Notes: generated from the sequence alone by a model not told the origin. Shown: positions 7,127 through 16,154, counted from the first letter of the stretch. The stretch: 47,850 nucleotides of DNA from Treponema sp. (GCA_024690865.1 JAILON010000057.1:1-47850), one strand, 5' to 3'. Numbers and translations: made by a program.

Positions 7127-8828
7127 GGAACTTGACGTAAAGAATTTTGCCCTCATAGACGAGGCCCACGTTGACTTTTCCCGTGGATTTACCGTCCTTT
7201 CTGGCGAGACGGGGGCGGGAAAGTCTATCCTCATAGGCAGCCTTGCCTTCCTGCTGGGGGGAAAGGCTTCGGCCGAGCAGATACGGACCGGATGCCACGA
7301 GGCGCAGGTGAGCGGGGTTTTCCTGTTGGACGGGAACTCAAAGGATGCCGTGGACTGGCTGTCCTGTCGCGACATAGAGGCCGAAGATTCCCGCGTCATC
7401 ATACGAAGGTCCATAAAGGAGACTGGCAAATCCTCCGCATGGATTGGCGGGGTGGCCGTGAGCAGGGCCGATTTGGCTGCATTTGCCTCGTTTCTGGTGG
7501 ACCTGCATGGGCAGCATGAACAGCAGTCCTTGATGAAGGTTTCTGAGCACCGTCGCTACCTGGACATATATGCGGACATAGTGGACGAAGTGGCTTCCTT
7601 TACCGCTTTGTACAATGGTCTGGTGGAAAAACGCAGGACCCTGTCTTCCTTGGACATGGACGAGAAGGGGCGGCGGGAGAGGCTGGACGTGTTGAATTTT
7701 GCCCTTGATGAGATAGATGGGGCGAAGTTGAGGGATGGAGAGGAGGAGGAGCTTGAGGCGGAGGAGGCCCGCCTTTCCTCGTTTGAAAAGCTCTGTTCCG
7801 ACATAGGAGAGGCAGTCCGTCAGCTGGACGGCGGCGATGACGGCGAGGGCGGGGTGATTCCCTGCATGAGGCGGTTGAATTCCGCCTTTGACCGGGCCGC
7901 GGAGTCCGACGGGGGGCTTGCGCCCTTGGCTGAGCGGATTCAGAGTGCGTTTTACGAGCTGGAGGATATTTCCAGCGAAATCCAGAAGTACGAGCGGGGC
8001 CTGGTCTATGATCCGGACCGGCTTGTGGAGCTTCAGGAGCGGCTGGAGCTCATATACCGGCTTAAGAAGAAGTACGTTTCCCAGAATGCAACTGTAGCGG
8101 AACTTTTGGACTGGGCCGAGGCGGCCAGGGATGAGGCCGCGCGGCTGGGGGGCGTGGCGGATGACAAGTCTGCCCTTGTGGCCGAGGTTTCCGAGCTGGA
8201 AAAGAAGGTGTATCTTGCTGCGAAGGCCATAAGTGCAAAGCGTGCCGCGGCGGCGGGGCGGATGTCTTCGGAGATAATGGCCGTGCTTGCCAAGCTGGGC
8301 ATGAAGAGTGCGTCTTTCAAGGTTTCCATGAGGGTGAAGCCGGGTGACGAGGTTGAACAGAGGTGCGGTCCCTACGGGATGGACGACATAGAGTTCCTTA
8401 TAAGCGCAAATCCCGGTTCTCCCCTGCTTCCTTTGGAGCGGGTGGCCTCTGGTGGCGAATTGAGCCGCGTGATGCTGGCGATGAAAACGATACTGTCCGC
8501 CGCGGATACTGCGGGAACGCTCATTTTTGACGAGATTGATACCGGTATAGGTGGCGAGGTTGCTGTCTCCCTCGGTGAGCACATGAAGAAACTGTCTGTG
8601 GACAGGCAGGTTTTGTGCATTACTCACCTTGCGAGTATTGCGGTTTTTGCCGATAATCAGATAAAGATAGCGAAGGCTGTATCTGGAAACAGTACTTCAA
8701 CCGGCGTGTTCCCGATAGGTGGGCAGGAGCGCGTCAGGGAAATAGCAAGGATGCTTTCGGGGGACAGCGATTCCCAGCAGTCCCTTGAGCATGCCGCTGC
8801 CATGTTGCATAAGTTCGGAGGTATGTAA
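7119..8828 (+). CDS. recN: DNA repair protein RecN
   Basis: A 569-residue SMC-like ATPase that gathers broken DNA ends in recombinational repair. Walker A is GETGAGKS at residues 29-36, the Q-like segment DLHGQHEQQS is near 128, the ABC signature ASGGELSRVML near 447, and Walker B IFDEIDTGIGG near 470. Two coiled-coil stretches, rich in Glu and Arg, lie between the ATPase halves at about 150-230 and 280-370. The start is GTG, inside the end of nadK, and fits the conserved N-terminus MLEELDVKNFALID. The stop codon shares one base with the next start (TAATG), indicating translational coupling. Confidence 0.96.
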   Translation: MLEELDVKNFALIDEAHVDFSRGFTVLSGETGAGKSILIGSLAFLLGGKASAEQIRTGCHEAQVSGVFLLDGNSKDAVDWLSCRDIEAEDSRVIIRRSIKETGKSSAWIGGVAVSRADLAAFASFLVDLHGQHEQQSLMKVSEHRRYLDIYADIVDEVASFTALYNGLVEKRRTLSSLDMDEKGRRERLDVLNFALDEIDGAKLRDGEEEELEAEEARLSSFEKLCSDIGEAVRQLDGGDDGEGGVIPCMRRLNSAFDRAAESDGGLAPLAERIQSAFYELEDISSEIQKYERGLVYDPDRLVELQERLELIYRLKKKYVSQNATVAELLDWAEAARDEAARLGGVADDKSALVAEVSELEKKVYLAAKAISAKRAAAAGRMSSEIMAVLAKLGMKSASFKVSMRVKPGDEVEQRCGPYGMDDIEFLISANPGSPLLPLERVASGGELSRVMLAMKTILSAADTAGTLIFDEIDTGIGGEVAVSLGEHMKKLSVDRQVLCITHLASIAVFADNQIKIAKAVSGNSTSTGVFPIGGQERVREIARMLSGDSDSQQSLEHAAAMLHKFGGM

Positions 8829-9628
8829 TGGCAACAAGTAATGAGAAGAGAAGTGAGTTCAGCGAGCGCTGCAAGCCCATCAAGGAGCAGATAAAGGCGG
8901 TGCTGGACAAGGAGAAGGCCCAGAATGCCGAAATCAAGGCCAGTAGCGATGGAGTGGAAATAAAGAAGCTCGCCCTTGCCGACCTGATGCTCTCCCTTTC
9001 CTCCCTGTACATGGCACAGAACACCCTGTCCGTCAATATCTTGAATTTCAAGAACAACGATGCACTCAACGATGCCAGGAAGATAATCTACAAGGCCCTC
9101 ATTTATATGGAGGATGTTGTTTCCAATTTCGTGGACTGTCCTTATGCGGATCTTGAGCCCAAGTTGGCCGCGATAGCCAGCGTTCCCATAAGCCAGCGTT
9201 ACTATCTGGTCCGTAAGTTTGGCTTGACGATAAAGCTCCTGGCCGATGCCTTCGGCGACAACTCCAAGTGGAAGTGGACGTTTGTGGAGATTCGTGGCCG
9301 TTTCGTCGTGGTCGCCAAGAACCTGCTGGACATGAAGCAGGCCGCGAAGGACAACTTTGACCCGAATTCCGAAAACTACGAGACTTCTGTCCTGTACATA
9401 CGCCTCATTCGGAAGCTTTTGGATGACAGCGCAATGGACTACCGTGACAAGTACGAGCTGGGCAGTCGCCGTGCCGACGATATGAAGCAGGCCGTGAACC
9501 TCCTTATAGCAGCCCGCCGGGTTGCCATGGTGCTGAGCGACAACGAGGCGTCTGAAGAGATAAAGAAGAAGGCCGTCGTCTGGAAAAACAAGCTGGACGC
9601 TGACATGAAGTCCGGTGCGAGTAAATGA
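8828..9628 (+). CDS. conserved unknown protein coupled to recN
   Basis: I do not recognise a family. The 266-residue product is soluble, without signal peptide or membrane segments, and mostly helical by composition, with a highly charged N-terminus (residues 1-55) and a C-terminal stretch ending in Lys-rich helices. Trp residues cluster near 140-150 (SKWKWTFVEIRG). The gene starts at the recN stop (TAATG) and its own stop overlaps the start of the HD-domain gene (ATGA), so all three are translated as a coupled set. This suggests a conserved spirochaetal operon, with a role near recN or the HD hydrolase possible but not shown. Confidence 0.8.
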   Translation: MATSNEKRSEFSERCKPIKEQIKAVLDKEKAQNAEIKASSDGVEIKKLALADLMLSLSSLYMAQNTLSVNILNFKNNDALNDARKIIYKALIYMEDVVSNFVDCPYADLEPKLAAIASVPISQRYYLVRKFGLTIKLLADAFGDNSKWKWTFVEIRGRFVVVAKNLLDMKQAAKDNFDPNSENYETSVLYIRLIRKLLDDSAMDYRDKYELGSRRADDMKQAVNLLIAARRVAMVLSDNEASEEIKKKAVVWKNKLDADMKSGASK

Positions 9629-10845
9629 ACAGGAGCCTCGCCCTCAAGATTTTTGAGGGCTTCTCCATCGTGCGCTGGAATGACCTCGTCCGCCCCTTTG
9701 ACATCGTGGAGATGGATAAGGATGCGGAGAAGATGTTCAGCGCGTACATCATCGGCAAGTATGAGGAGGAGCGGGGGGTACGGGTTGACTGGGACTGGAT
9801 GGTCTATGCCTCCCTTTTTGACCTCCTGCGCAAGATAGCCCTCTGCGACATAAAAAGCCCCGTCCAGAGGCTCTTAAAGGCCGAATATCCCAACGAATTC
9901 ATAAAGCTCAACGAATGGGTGTTGGACCAATACAAGAAGTTCATCGATGATCGCGACCTGTTCAAGCGTTTTACTGTCTATATCGGCAACATGAGCGGGA
10001 CCATTCCTTTTTCGGGGGGGCAGGAGGAAACTGCCCGCATCTTCCGTGCAGCCCACAAGTATTCAACCCTGCGGGAGCTGGAGATGATAGGTCCGGTCAA
10101 CGAGGCTGCCAGGCTTGAGAGCATCCGCACGCAGATAAATGCCGACCTGCAGCAGTATCTGGACCTGAGGGGACTGCAGCTGCTGATAACCCGCCAGAAA
10201 CCCTTTGAATTCCTGATGCGGATAGAGCAGCTCCGCTTCCAGACCCGCTGGAACCAAACTCCCCGTGTTCCTCGTACGTCGGTCTTGGGCCACTGCTTCT
10301 TTGTCGCCGTACTGACCCTGCTTCTGGAGCGGGAGACTGGCCAGCGGATGTGCAGCGCCAGGAGCTACAACAATTTCTTTTCCGCCTTGTTCCACGACCT
10401 GCCGGAATCCGTTACGCGCGACATCATATCACCTGTCAAGCAGGCGACGCGGGCTCTTCCCAATGTGGTCAAGAATATAGAAGACCAGATAGTGGCCCAG
10501 GAGTTGGTTCCCCTTATGGACGACTTTTATAGGGATGAGGTCCTCTACTTCACGAGCGACGAGTTTTCCAATCGCGTCATGATAGATTCTCATGCTGTCC
10601 ACGTCAGCTGGGAAGAGCTGAATGCCAGCTACAATGAGGATTCCTTCCGCCCGGTGGACGGAAAGCTGGTCCGTCTGGCCGACCATTATGCCGCCCTTAT
10701 GGAAGCGGAACTGTCGATAAGGCACGGTATAACCAGCCGCCACCTGGTGGACGGTAGGGCGAACCTGCTCAAGGCATATCCCGAGGGGACGGTGATAAAC
10801 GGCATAGACGCATATGCCCTCTTTCATGAAGGGTTTGAAGGTTAG
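9625..10845 (+). CDS. HD-domain phosphohydrolase (YfbR/HD_3-like)
   Basis: A 406-residue protein with a central-to-C-terminal HD metal-binding domain: His in LGHCFFVAVLT near residue 220, HD in SALFHDLPES near 254, and a late Asp in KLVRLADHYAAL near 354. This order (H, HD, D) and the LPES motif match the HD_3 group that includes 5'-deoxynucleotidases such as YfbR; the substrate here is not known. The N-terminal 200 residues are unlike YfbR, which is only about 200 residues long, and may be a regulatory or partner domain. Start at ATG 9625 overlaps the previous stop. It is the last gene of the cheW-to-HD run. Confidence 0.8.
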   Translation: MNRSLALKIFEGFSIVRWNDLVRPFDIVEMDKDAEKMFSAYIIGKYEEERGVRVDWDWMVYASLFDLLRKIALCDIKSPVQRLLKAEYPNEFIKLNEWVLDQYKKFIDDRDLFKRFTVYIGNMSGTIPFSGGQEETARIFRAAHKYSTLRELEMIGPVNEAARLESIRTQINADLQQYLDLRGLQLLITRQKPFEFLMRIEQLRFQTRWNQTPRVPRTSVLGHCFFVAVLTLLLERETGQRMCSARSYNNFFSALFHDLPESVTRDIISPVKQATRALPNVVKNIEDQIVAQELVPLMDDFYRDEVLYFTSDEFSNRVMIDSHAVHVSWEELNASYNEDSFRPVDGKLVRLADHYAALMEAELSIRHGITSRHLVDGRANLLKAYPEGTVINGIDAYALFHEGFEG

Positions 10846-11031
10846 CGGCCTTTCGGTTTTCGTTTCGTTTTGTGATGCGTGCGGGACGCTGCTTTCTGTT
10901 CTTGTTTGCACGTTTCCGGGCAGGAAGAAAGCTGTGCCGGTGGGGAAAGCGACCGGGGGGCCGAAGGTGACCAATGCCCTTGACAGTCTCTCCATTTTCC
11001 CCTATTTTGTCAAACACAGGAGTTTTTCGCT
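10846..11031 (+). promoter_or_regulatory. intergenic region with promoter for the aromatic operon
   Basis: TTGACA (10980-10985) and TATTTT (11003-11008) are separated by 17 bp, a good housekeeping promoter. Transcription would start near 11015, leaving a short leader with AGGAG (11019-11023) before the ATG at 11032. No attenuator or leader peptide rich in aromatic residues is seen. The preceding 130 bp hold no convincing gene. Confidence 0.7.
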
Positions 11032-12066
11032 ATGATTATCGTTTTGAAGAAGGGTGTGAAGGAAGCCGAGCTCGATTCCTTCCTGGATGGGGTTAAGAAA
11101 AGGGGCTTCGGTGTACACATTTCCAAAGGCGTTGACAAGACGATCGTGGGCCTTCTGGGCGACACTTCCAAGATAGATCCTGAAGACTTGCTTGCGAACG
11201 ACGTGGTCGAGAGTGCGGAGCGCGTTTCTGCCCCCTATAAGATGGCAAGCCGTTCGTTCCATCCCGAGAACACTATCGTTACCGTAGGCGGAGGACAGTC
11301 CGGTGTTGTTCCCTGTGTCATGGGGGACGGAAAGAGTGTTGCGATCATCGCCGGTCCCTGTTCCGTAGAAAGTGAGCAGCAGCTTCTGGATGCTGCCAGG
11401 GCCGTCAAGAAGGCGGGGGCAAGGATTTTGCGCGGGGGGGCCTACAAGCCGCGCACGTCGCCATACAGTTTCCAAGGAATGGGAAAGGAGGGGCTGCGCA
11501 TCCTGTCGCTGGCCAAGAAGGAGACGGGGCTTCCGATCTGTACCGAGCTTATGGCTGCTTCGGAACTGGAATATTTTACCGATGTGGACCTCATACAGGT
11601 GGGGGCGAGGAATTTTCAGAATTTCGACCTGCTCAAGGAGCTGGGCAAGGCGGGAAAGCCTATCCTGCTCAAAAGGGGACTTTCTGGAACGATCAATGAG
11701 CTCCTAATGAGCGCGGAGTACATAATGGCAAATGGAAACGAGAACGTCATCCTCTGCGAGCGGGGCATCCGCACCTATGACGGCTATACGAGGAACTGCC
11801 TGGATGTGAGCGCGATTCCCTTCCTGCACCGGGTTTCCCATCTGCCGGTCGTCGCAGATCCCAGCCATGCCTGTGGAATCCGCTGGATGGTCCCTGTTCT
11901 GGCCCAGTCCGCTGTCGCCGCGGGGGCCGACGGTCTGGAAATCGAGGTCCACTGCAATCCAGAGAAAGCCTTGAGCGATGCATCCCAGCAGCTGAGGCCG
12001 GACGAATTCGAGTCCCTTTGTGGCAAGCTTGCCAAGTATGCAGCCGTTGAGGGCAGGACTATATAG
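11032..12066 (+). CDS. aroF: DAHP synthase, class I-beta with N-terminal ferredoxin-like domain
   Basis: A 344-residue 3-deoxy-D-arabino-heptulosonate 7-phosphate synthase, which joins phosphoenolpyruvate and erythrose 4-phosphate in the first step of the shikimate pathway. Residues 1-70 form the ferredoxin-like regulatory domain with HISKG, as in the Thermotoga enzyme where it mediates Tyr/Phe feedback. The barrel follows with IIAGPCSVES near 104, RGGAYKPRTSPYSFQG near 132, KRG near 209, CERGIRT near 239 and DPSHACG near 277; metal ligands Cys, His, Glu and Asp are present. Immediately followed by tyrA, with which it forms an aromatic amino acid operon. Confidence 0.95.
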   Translation: MIIVLKKGVKEAELDSFLDGVKKRGFGVHISKGVDKTIVGLLGDTSKIDPEDLLANDVVESAERVSAPYKMASRSFHPENTIVTVGGGQSGVVPCVMGDGKSVAIIAGPCSVESEQQLLDAARAVKKAGARILRGGAYKPRTSPYSFQGMGKEGLRILSLAKKETGLPICTELMAASELEYFTDVDLIQVGARNFQNFDLLKELGKAGKPILLKRGLSGTINELLMSAEYIMANGNENVILCERGIRTYDGYTRNCLDVSAIPFLHRVSHLPVVADPSHACGIRWMVPVLAQSAVAAGADGLEIEVHCNPEKALSDASQQLRPDEFESLCGKLAKYAAVEGRTI

Positions 12067-12084
12067 GTCGGGAAGTTTATTTTT

Positions 12085-12990
12085 ATGGAAGGAAAGACGA
12101 AAGTTCGATATCTTCAGGATTTGACCTATGGTATCGTGGGACTCGGCATAATGGGGGGCTCCCTTGCCAAGGCGATACGGGAAAACCTGCTTTCCATGAG
12201 CGGGGCACAGGGGCGTGTGCTTGCCTGCAATAGGAGCACCGCATGCCTTTCCCAGGCCCTGGCCGATGGGGTCGTGGATCAGGTCTTCACGAGCGATAGG
12301 GTTCGCGACATGCTTCCGGAGTGCGATGTCGTTTACATCTGCCTCTATCCCCATGCGACGCTCGATTTCCTTGAAGCGAACAAGGACGCCTTCAAAAGCG
12401 GGGCGATTGTGACGGACATAAGCGGTGTGAAGGGAATCTTCGAGGAGCGGCTCCCTTCGCTGCTCAGGCCGGACGTGGACTTCATCATAGGCCACCCGAT
12501 GGCGGGGGGTGAAAAGGAAGGCTACTCCGCTTCCAGTGCAAAGTTCTTCGTTCGGCACAACTACATTCTGATTCCTCAGCCCTTCAATAAGGAGGAGAAC
12601 CTTGCCTTGATGAGGGACCTCGTCTTGGCGATGGGCTTCACCCGTATAACCGAGACCGACTGCCAGACCCACGACTACAAAATAGGCTTCACTTCACAGC
12701 TTTGCCACGTTATAGCTTCGGCCCTGGTGGAAAGTGCAGGAGACGAGGGCATTACGGCTTTTGGAGGCGGGAGTTTCGAGGATCTGACCCGGATAGCAAT
12801 GATAAACGCCCCCCTGTGGACAGAGCTTTTTATATCTAACAAGGAGAAGCTTGTCGACCACATCGACCGTTTCGTCGGCAAGATGATGGAATTCCGAAAC
12901 CTTATCGATGGCAGCGACTCCGAAGGACTCAAAGCCCTGCTGGAGGATACGAGGGGCCGCCGTATAAGGATGGGGTCCATCCGCAGCTAG
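12085..12990 (+). CDS. tyrA: prephenate/arogenate dehydrogenase
   Basis: A 301-residue NAD(P)-dependent dehydrogenase that makes 4-hydroxyphenylpyruvate (or tyrosine) from prephenate (or arogenate). The Rossmann nucleotide motif GIVGLGIMGGSLAKAI is at residues 12-27, followed by DISGVKG near 113, the substrate-binding GHPMAGGEKEG near 136, and the C-terminal helical dimer domain with TSQLCHVIASAL near 210. No ACT or chorismate mutase domain is attached. It lies 18 bp after DAHP synthase and 18 bp before the AzlC-AzlD gene, consistent with one transcript. Confidence 0.93.
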   Translation: MEGKTKVRYLQDLTYGIVGLGIMGGSLAKAIRENLLSMSGAQGRVLACNRSTACLSQALADGVVDQVFTSDRVRDMLPECDVVYICLYPHATLDFLEANKDAFKSGAIVTDISGVKGIFEERLPSLLRPDVDFIIGHPMAGGEKEGYSASSAKFFVRHNYILIPQPFNKEENLALMRDLVLAMGFTRITETDCQTHDYKIGFTSQLCHVIASALVESAGDEGITAFGGGSFEDLTRIAMINAPLWTELFISNKEKLVDHIDRFVGKMMEFRNLIDGSDSEGLKALLEDTRGRRIRMGSIRS

Positions 12991-13008
12991 CGGTCGTCCG
13001 GTGCAGCG

Positions 13009-14169
13009 ATGGACGCATATATTTTCAGGCAGTGCCGTAGGATTACTGCCCCGATTTTTTTTGGCTACATTGCGATTGGAATTCCCTTCGGTGTCATGAT
13101 AGTTCAGGCGGGCTATCCCTGGTGGATGTCCCTGTTCATGAGTTTGGTCATGTATTCTGGTGCGGGTCAGTACATTGCGGCGGGCCTTTTGGGAGCGGGA
13201 GCGGGGATCCTTGAAATTGTCCTTACGGAGTTCTTCGTCAACATCCGGCATATCGTCTACGGTTTATCCCTGATTGAGAAGTCCAAGAAGGCCGGCCGCT
13301 GGAAGCTGCCGCTGGTATTTACGCTGACCGATGAAACCTATGCGGTCTTGACTTCAACAGATGTGCCTCCGGGAGTTCCTGCCGGCCCCTTCTTGGGTAT
13401 GATAGGGATACTGGATTTCGTCTACTGGACCTTGGGCTGCGTGATAGGTGCCCTTGCCTGTTCATTCCTGGCTACATACGGCCTTTCTGACTATCTGACG
13501 GGTGTGGACTTTGCCTTGACGTCGCTGTTCGTGATAATCCTTTTCTCGCAGATAAAGGCTTCGGGCGATTTGCTTCCTCCGCTGACGGGCTTCGTCTCCT
13601 GTCTCCTTTCCGTTATCCTTTGCAGGACAGGCCTGCTGGTTTCGTCCAATATCATATTCCTGGCAATCATACTTGGAATCGATGCGATTCTTCTTGCTCG
13701 GGGGCGGGGCTTCGCTTCTGGAGGAGCCAGGCAGCTGGCAACCTTTGTTTCCTTTATTGTCTTTAGCCTTGTCCTGGCAGGTCTGTTGGTCCTGATGAGC
13801 CTGTCCGAAGGGAGGGGGGGGGCGGCATCTCCGGCGGGGAATTCCGGAATGGCTGTCGCCATATGTGCTTCCGTCCTGTCTGGGGGTGTGATATTCTGCG
13901 AGCGGCTCTTTCCCTTCGCCCTCTTTTCCAAGAGGAATCCGCCGCCTGCAATCCAGTTTGTCGCAAGGTACATTCCTTCGATGGTCATTGCCATATTGAT
14001 CGTATACAGCCTCAAGGACGTGGATCTTCGCTCCTTTCCGTTCGGAATTCCCCAACTGGCGGGAGGGATTATGGCACTGCTCTTGAATGTTTTGGTAAAG
14101 AACTACCTTGTTACGATATTTGGTTCGACTGCCGTGTTTATGGTGTTGAGCAGGTTCCTGCAGGGATGA
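13009..14169 (+). CDS. AzlC-AzlD fusion, amino acid exporter
   Basis: A 386-residue integral membrane protein. Residues 1-240 match AzlC, the large subunit of the AzlCD branched-chain amino acid exporter: PIFFGYIAIGIPFGVM, MYSGAGQYIAAGLL and the FFVNIRHIVYGLSL motif. Residues 275-386 match the small AzlD subunit with its hydrophobic segments and RYIPSMVIAILIVYSL. A loop at about 265-277 joins them. AzlC and AzlD are normally separate genes, so this is a natural fusion. Placement after DAHP synthase and tyrA suggests it may handle aromatic rather than branched-chain amino acids; that is inference. Confidence 0.88.
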   Translation: MDAYIFRQCRRITAPIFFGYIAIGIPFGVMIVQAGYPWWMSLFMSLVMYSGAGQYIAAGLLGAGAGILEIVLTEFFVNIRHIVYGLSLIEKSKKAGRWKLPLVFTLTDETYAVLTSTDVPPGVPAGPFLGMIGILDFVYWTLGCVIGALACSFLATYGLSDYLTGVDFALTSLFVIILFSQIKASGDLLPPLTGFVSCLLSVILCRTGLLVSSNIIFLAIILGIDAILLARGRGFASGGARQLATFVSFIVFSLVLAGLLVLMSLSEGRGGAASPAGNSGMAVAICASVLSGGVIFCERLFPFALFSKRNPPPAIQFVARYIPSMVIAILIVYSLKDVDLRSFPFGIPQLAGGIMALLLNVLVKNYLVTIFGSTAVFMVLSRFLQG

Positions 14170-14376
14170 GGCTGTCACGGTTGGGGCTGTTGTTTGTTGG
14201 GGGCCTCAACCTCATGGATACCGTTTTGGTTCACACCGAGGATGCATCCTCCTGTCATGAGGGCAGTTGATGGGTGTTTTGCTGGGGGCAAGCGCCGTTG
14301 GAGAACCCATGCTTCGACGCTTGCACAGGAGTTGATGATTTTATGCGTCAAAGACCATCAAAGTTTCTTAAACCAT
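14170..14376 (+). other. intergenic region with no gene
   Basis: About 200 bp between the transporter and the flaA promoter. Short open frames here have no ribosome binding sites and no recognisable product. An AGGATGCATCCT palindrome lies at about 14240-14251. No tRNA or terminator with a T-run was found. Confidence 0.5.
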
Positions 14377-14405
14377 TTGACAAACTGTGAATATGGAAAT
14401 ATAAT
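14377..14405 (+). promoter_or_regulatory. consensus sigma-70 promoter of the flaA pair
   Basis: TTGACA (14377-14382) and TATAAT (14400-14405) both match consensus perfectly with a 17-bp spacer. The leader to the ATG at 14544 is about 130 nt, with AAGGAG at 14532-14537. This implies strong, housekeeping expression of the sheath protein, unlike the sigma-28-type signal in front of flgB. Confidence 0.9.
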
Positions 14406-14543
14406 AAGGGGTATGATAGCTCTTAGGTCCTAGCATTTTCCGCAAGGGGAAAAGGTGGGGAAATTTGAGTTTCATGACGATAAGTCAAACAAAGGTGTTT
14501 TCCAGTTAAAAAACGGGGGAACAGTGATTTCAAGGAGATTTGA

Positions 14544-15269
14544 ATGAAAAAGGGCGTAGTCATTTTGGGAAGCCTCGTCGCGTTTGCATTCTGCCTTCCA
14601 GCAGTAGCTCAGCCAAACACGAGGGCCGTAGAGACAATCGTTATCGATAACTTCGATACACCGGATAATATGGGGTGGACATGGGATGTTCAGGCCAGCC
14701 GTTTCATTTCGGAAGGCTACCCTATAATTAAGTCTTTCGACGGGATGCCGAACTCCCTGACGCCTTACCACAAGGACAGTGATCCGACGGCGCAGGTTCT
14801 CGGTGTGAAGGTTGCTTATGACCGCAAGGGCGACAACTGGTTCGAGGTATTCCCGAAGGATGCCAACGGCGTGTTGCATGAGATCCCCTTCGTGGGAACG
14901 GTCACTCAGATTGATTTCTGGGTGTGGGGAGCGAACTACAACTATACGCTTGAGGCCCTTGTCCGCGATTCAGACGGAGTTGTGCGCGTCTTGGACTGCG
15001 GAAGCCTGCTCTTCCAGGGTTGGAGGAACATCGTTATCAATGTTCCTGGCTACATCAAGCAGCATTCCCACCTGCGCAATGGCCGTCCGAACTTGACGTT
15101 CATCGGCTTTAGGGTGCGCTCCGCTGCCAATGAGGCCGTTGACAACTATGTGATTTACTTTGACCAGCTCAAGTACACGACCAACACCCTGTCCAACATC
15201 TACGATGGGTATAGTCTGCGTGCCGCCGACTTTGGCGATGCAAAGCCCAACACTGCTGACGGACAGTAA
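14544..15269 (+). CDS. flaA: flagellar filament outer layer protein FlaA homologue 1
   Basis: A 241-residue secreted protein of the FlaA family, which sheathes the FlaB core of spirochaete periplasmic flagella. Residues 1-22 form a signal peptide (two Lys, hydrophobic core, cleavage after AVA), consistent with export by Sec. The mature part has the FlaA features: ETIVIDNFD at the start, VLGVKVAYDRKGDNWFEVFP, QIDFWVWGANYNYTLEALV, the GWRNIVINVP strand and FIGFRV followed by a late YFDQLK. AAGGAG precedes the start. It shares a transcript with a second FlaA-like gene 39 bp downstream. Confidence 0.92.
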   Translation: MKKGVVILGSLVAFAFCLPAVAQPNTRAVETIVIDNFDTPDNMGWTWDVQASRFISEGYPIIKSFDGMPNSLTPYHKDSDPTAQVLGVKVAYDRKGDNWFEVFPKDANGVLHEIPFVGTVTQIDFWVWGANYNYTLEALVRDSDGVVRVLDCGSLLFQGWRNIVINVPGYIKQHSHLRNGRPNLTFIGFRVRSAANEAVDNYVIYFDQLKYTTNTLSNIYDGYSLRAADFGDAKPNTADGQ

Positions 15270-15308
15270 ATAGACGGAAGGACATAAATTATAAGGCGGT
15301 AATTAGAG

Positions 15309-16055
15309 ATGAAAAAGATTTGTTTTGCTTTTTTGGCGACAGCCATAGTAACGTCTGGGGTTGTTTTTGCTCAGGCACAGGCCGGTTCAAATGGCAATAC
15401 CAGCATTTCCGATCCTGATGCTTCTTCAATCGGAAACGATTCAACCCGTGAGGCTCTTCGTGAGGTCAGCGTTGACCGCTTTGAGCGCGAGGGATTCTGG
15501 AATGTTCATGCTTCACCGGACTACGGTATTATTACTGGTCGCCTCTTCGATGGCAGCCCCGATGCGAAGGAGCCTTTGAACGATGCCGGCAACCAGGAGA
15601 TGCAGGATACTCATGTTCTTGGTGTGAAGATGGAGTTCTTCAAGCGCGGAGTCAACTCCTTCTTCGTGAAGGCTGCCCGCCCGATTCCGATTGAGGGAGT
15701 TACCAAGACGGTTTCCGTCTGGGCTTGTGGACGCAATATGAGCCATGAGCTGTGGCTCCTCGTTCAGGATTACAATGGTAACAACTTCGAGTTGTGGATG
15801 GGCGGTCTGGACTTCTCCGGTTGGAAGAAGATTACGGTTGCCATCCCTCCGACGCCCGATGGAGAGCATGGAATCGTGCAGCAGAGCGTCTATCACGGAG
15901 ACAAGCCTGGACTCCGCATCCTCGGATTCCGCGTTGACTGCGCTCCGATGGAAGCTCAGGGTTCCTACTTCCTGTATCTCGATGATTTGAGGGCCGTTAC
16001 CGACCTTTACGACATGGAGAACAAGGACGAGGACGACATGATGGACAACTGGTAA
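15309..16055 (+). CDS. flaA: flagellar filament outer layer protein FlaA homologue 2
   Basis: A 248-residue paralogue of the preceding gene, sharing its layout: signal peptide over residues 1-21 (cleavage near VFAQA), a Ser/Asn-rich mature N-terminus, VLGVKMEFFKRGVNSFFVKA, VSVWACGRNMSHELWLLV, GWKKITVAIPP and LRILGFRVD, ending in a short Asp/Glu-rich acidic tail. The two are clearly diverged, so each may occupy its own place in the sheath. An AAGGCGG at about 15293 serves as ribosome binding site. The transcript ends at the terminator near 16091. Confidence 0.92.
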   Translation: MKKICFAFLATAIVTSGVVFAQAQAGSNGNTSISDPDASSIGNDSTREALREVSVDRFEREGFWNVHASPDYGIITGRLFDGSPDAKEPLNDAGNQEMQDTHVLGVKMEFFKRGVNSFFVKAARPIPIEGVTKTVSVWACGRNMSHELWLLVQDYNGNNFELWMGGLDFSGWKKITVAIPPTPDGEHGIVQQSVYHGDKPGLRILGFRVDCAPMEAQGSYFLYLDDLRAVTDLYDMENKDEDDMMDNW

Positions 16056-16090
16056 TCGGTTGTTGAACGAGCTTTTCAAATGATATAAAA

Positions 16091-16117
16091 GACCGCGGTT
16101 CGCTGCGGTCTTTTTTT
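16091..16117 (+). terminator. intrinsic terminator after the flaA pair
   Basis: GACCGC (16091-16096) pairs with GCGGTC (16105-16110), followed by seven T residues. Confidence 0.9.
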
Positions 16118-16127
16118 GTTTTTACGC

Positions 16128-16154
16128 TATAATCTTCTTAGCCTTTGCCGATAA
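16128..16154 (+). promoter_or_regulatory. sigma-28-type promoter of the flagellar operon
   Basis: GCCGATAA (16147-16154) is a perfect match to the FliA-type -10. Fifteen bp upstream is TATA (16128-16131), one mismatch from the TAAA -35. The same bases read TATAAT (16128-16133), so a housekeeping -10 could overlap. Only 7 nt separate the octamer from the flgB ATG. Confidence 0.7.

Noticed and set aside
8648..8660. GCCGATAA octamer inside recN
   Set aside because: It has no TAAA-like -35 at the right distance and no gene start downstream; likely chance.
9653..9838. Overlapping plus-strand frames within the HD gene and similar long frames opposite GC-rich genes
   Set aside because: They are shadow frames produced by biased codon use; none has family motifs or start signals.
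10814..11035. 73-codon open frame before DAHP synthase
   Set aside because: It overlaps the end of the HD gene, spans the promoter of the aromatic operon and has no family features.
14194..14433. 79-codon open frame before flaA
   Set aside because: It runs through the consensus flaA promoter and has no ribosome binding site.
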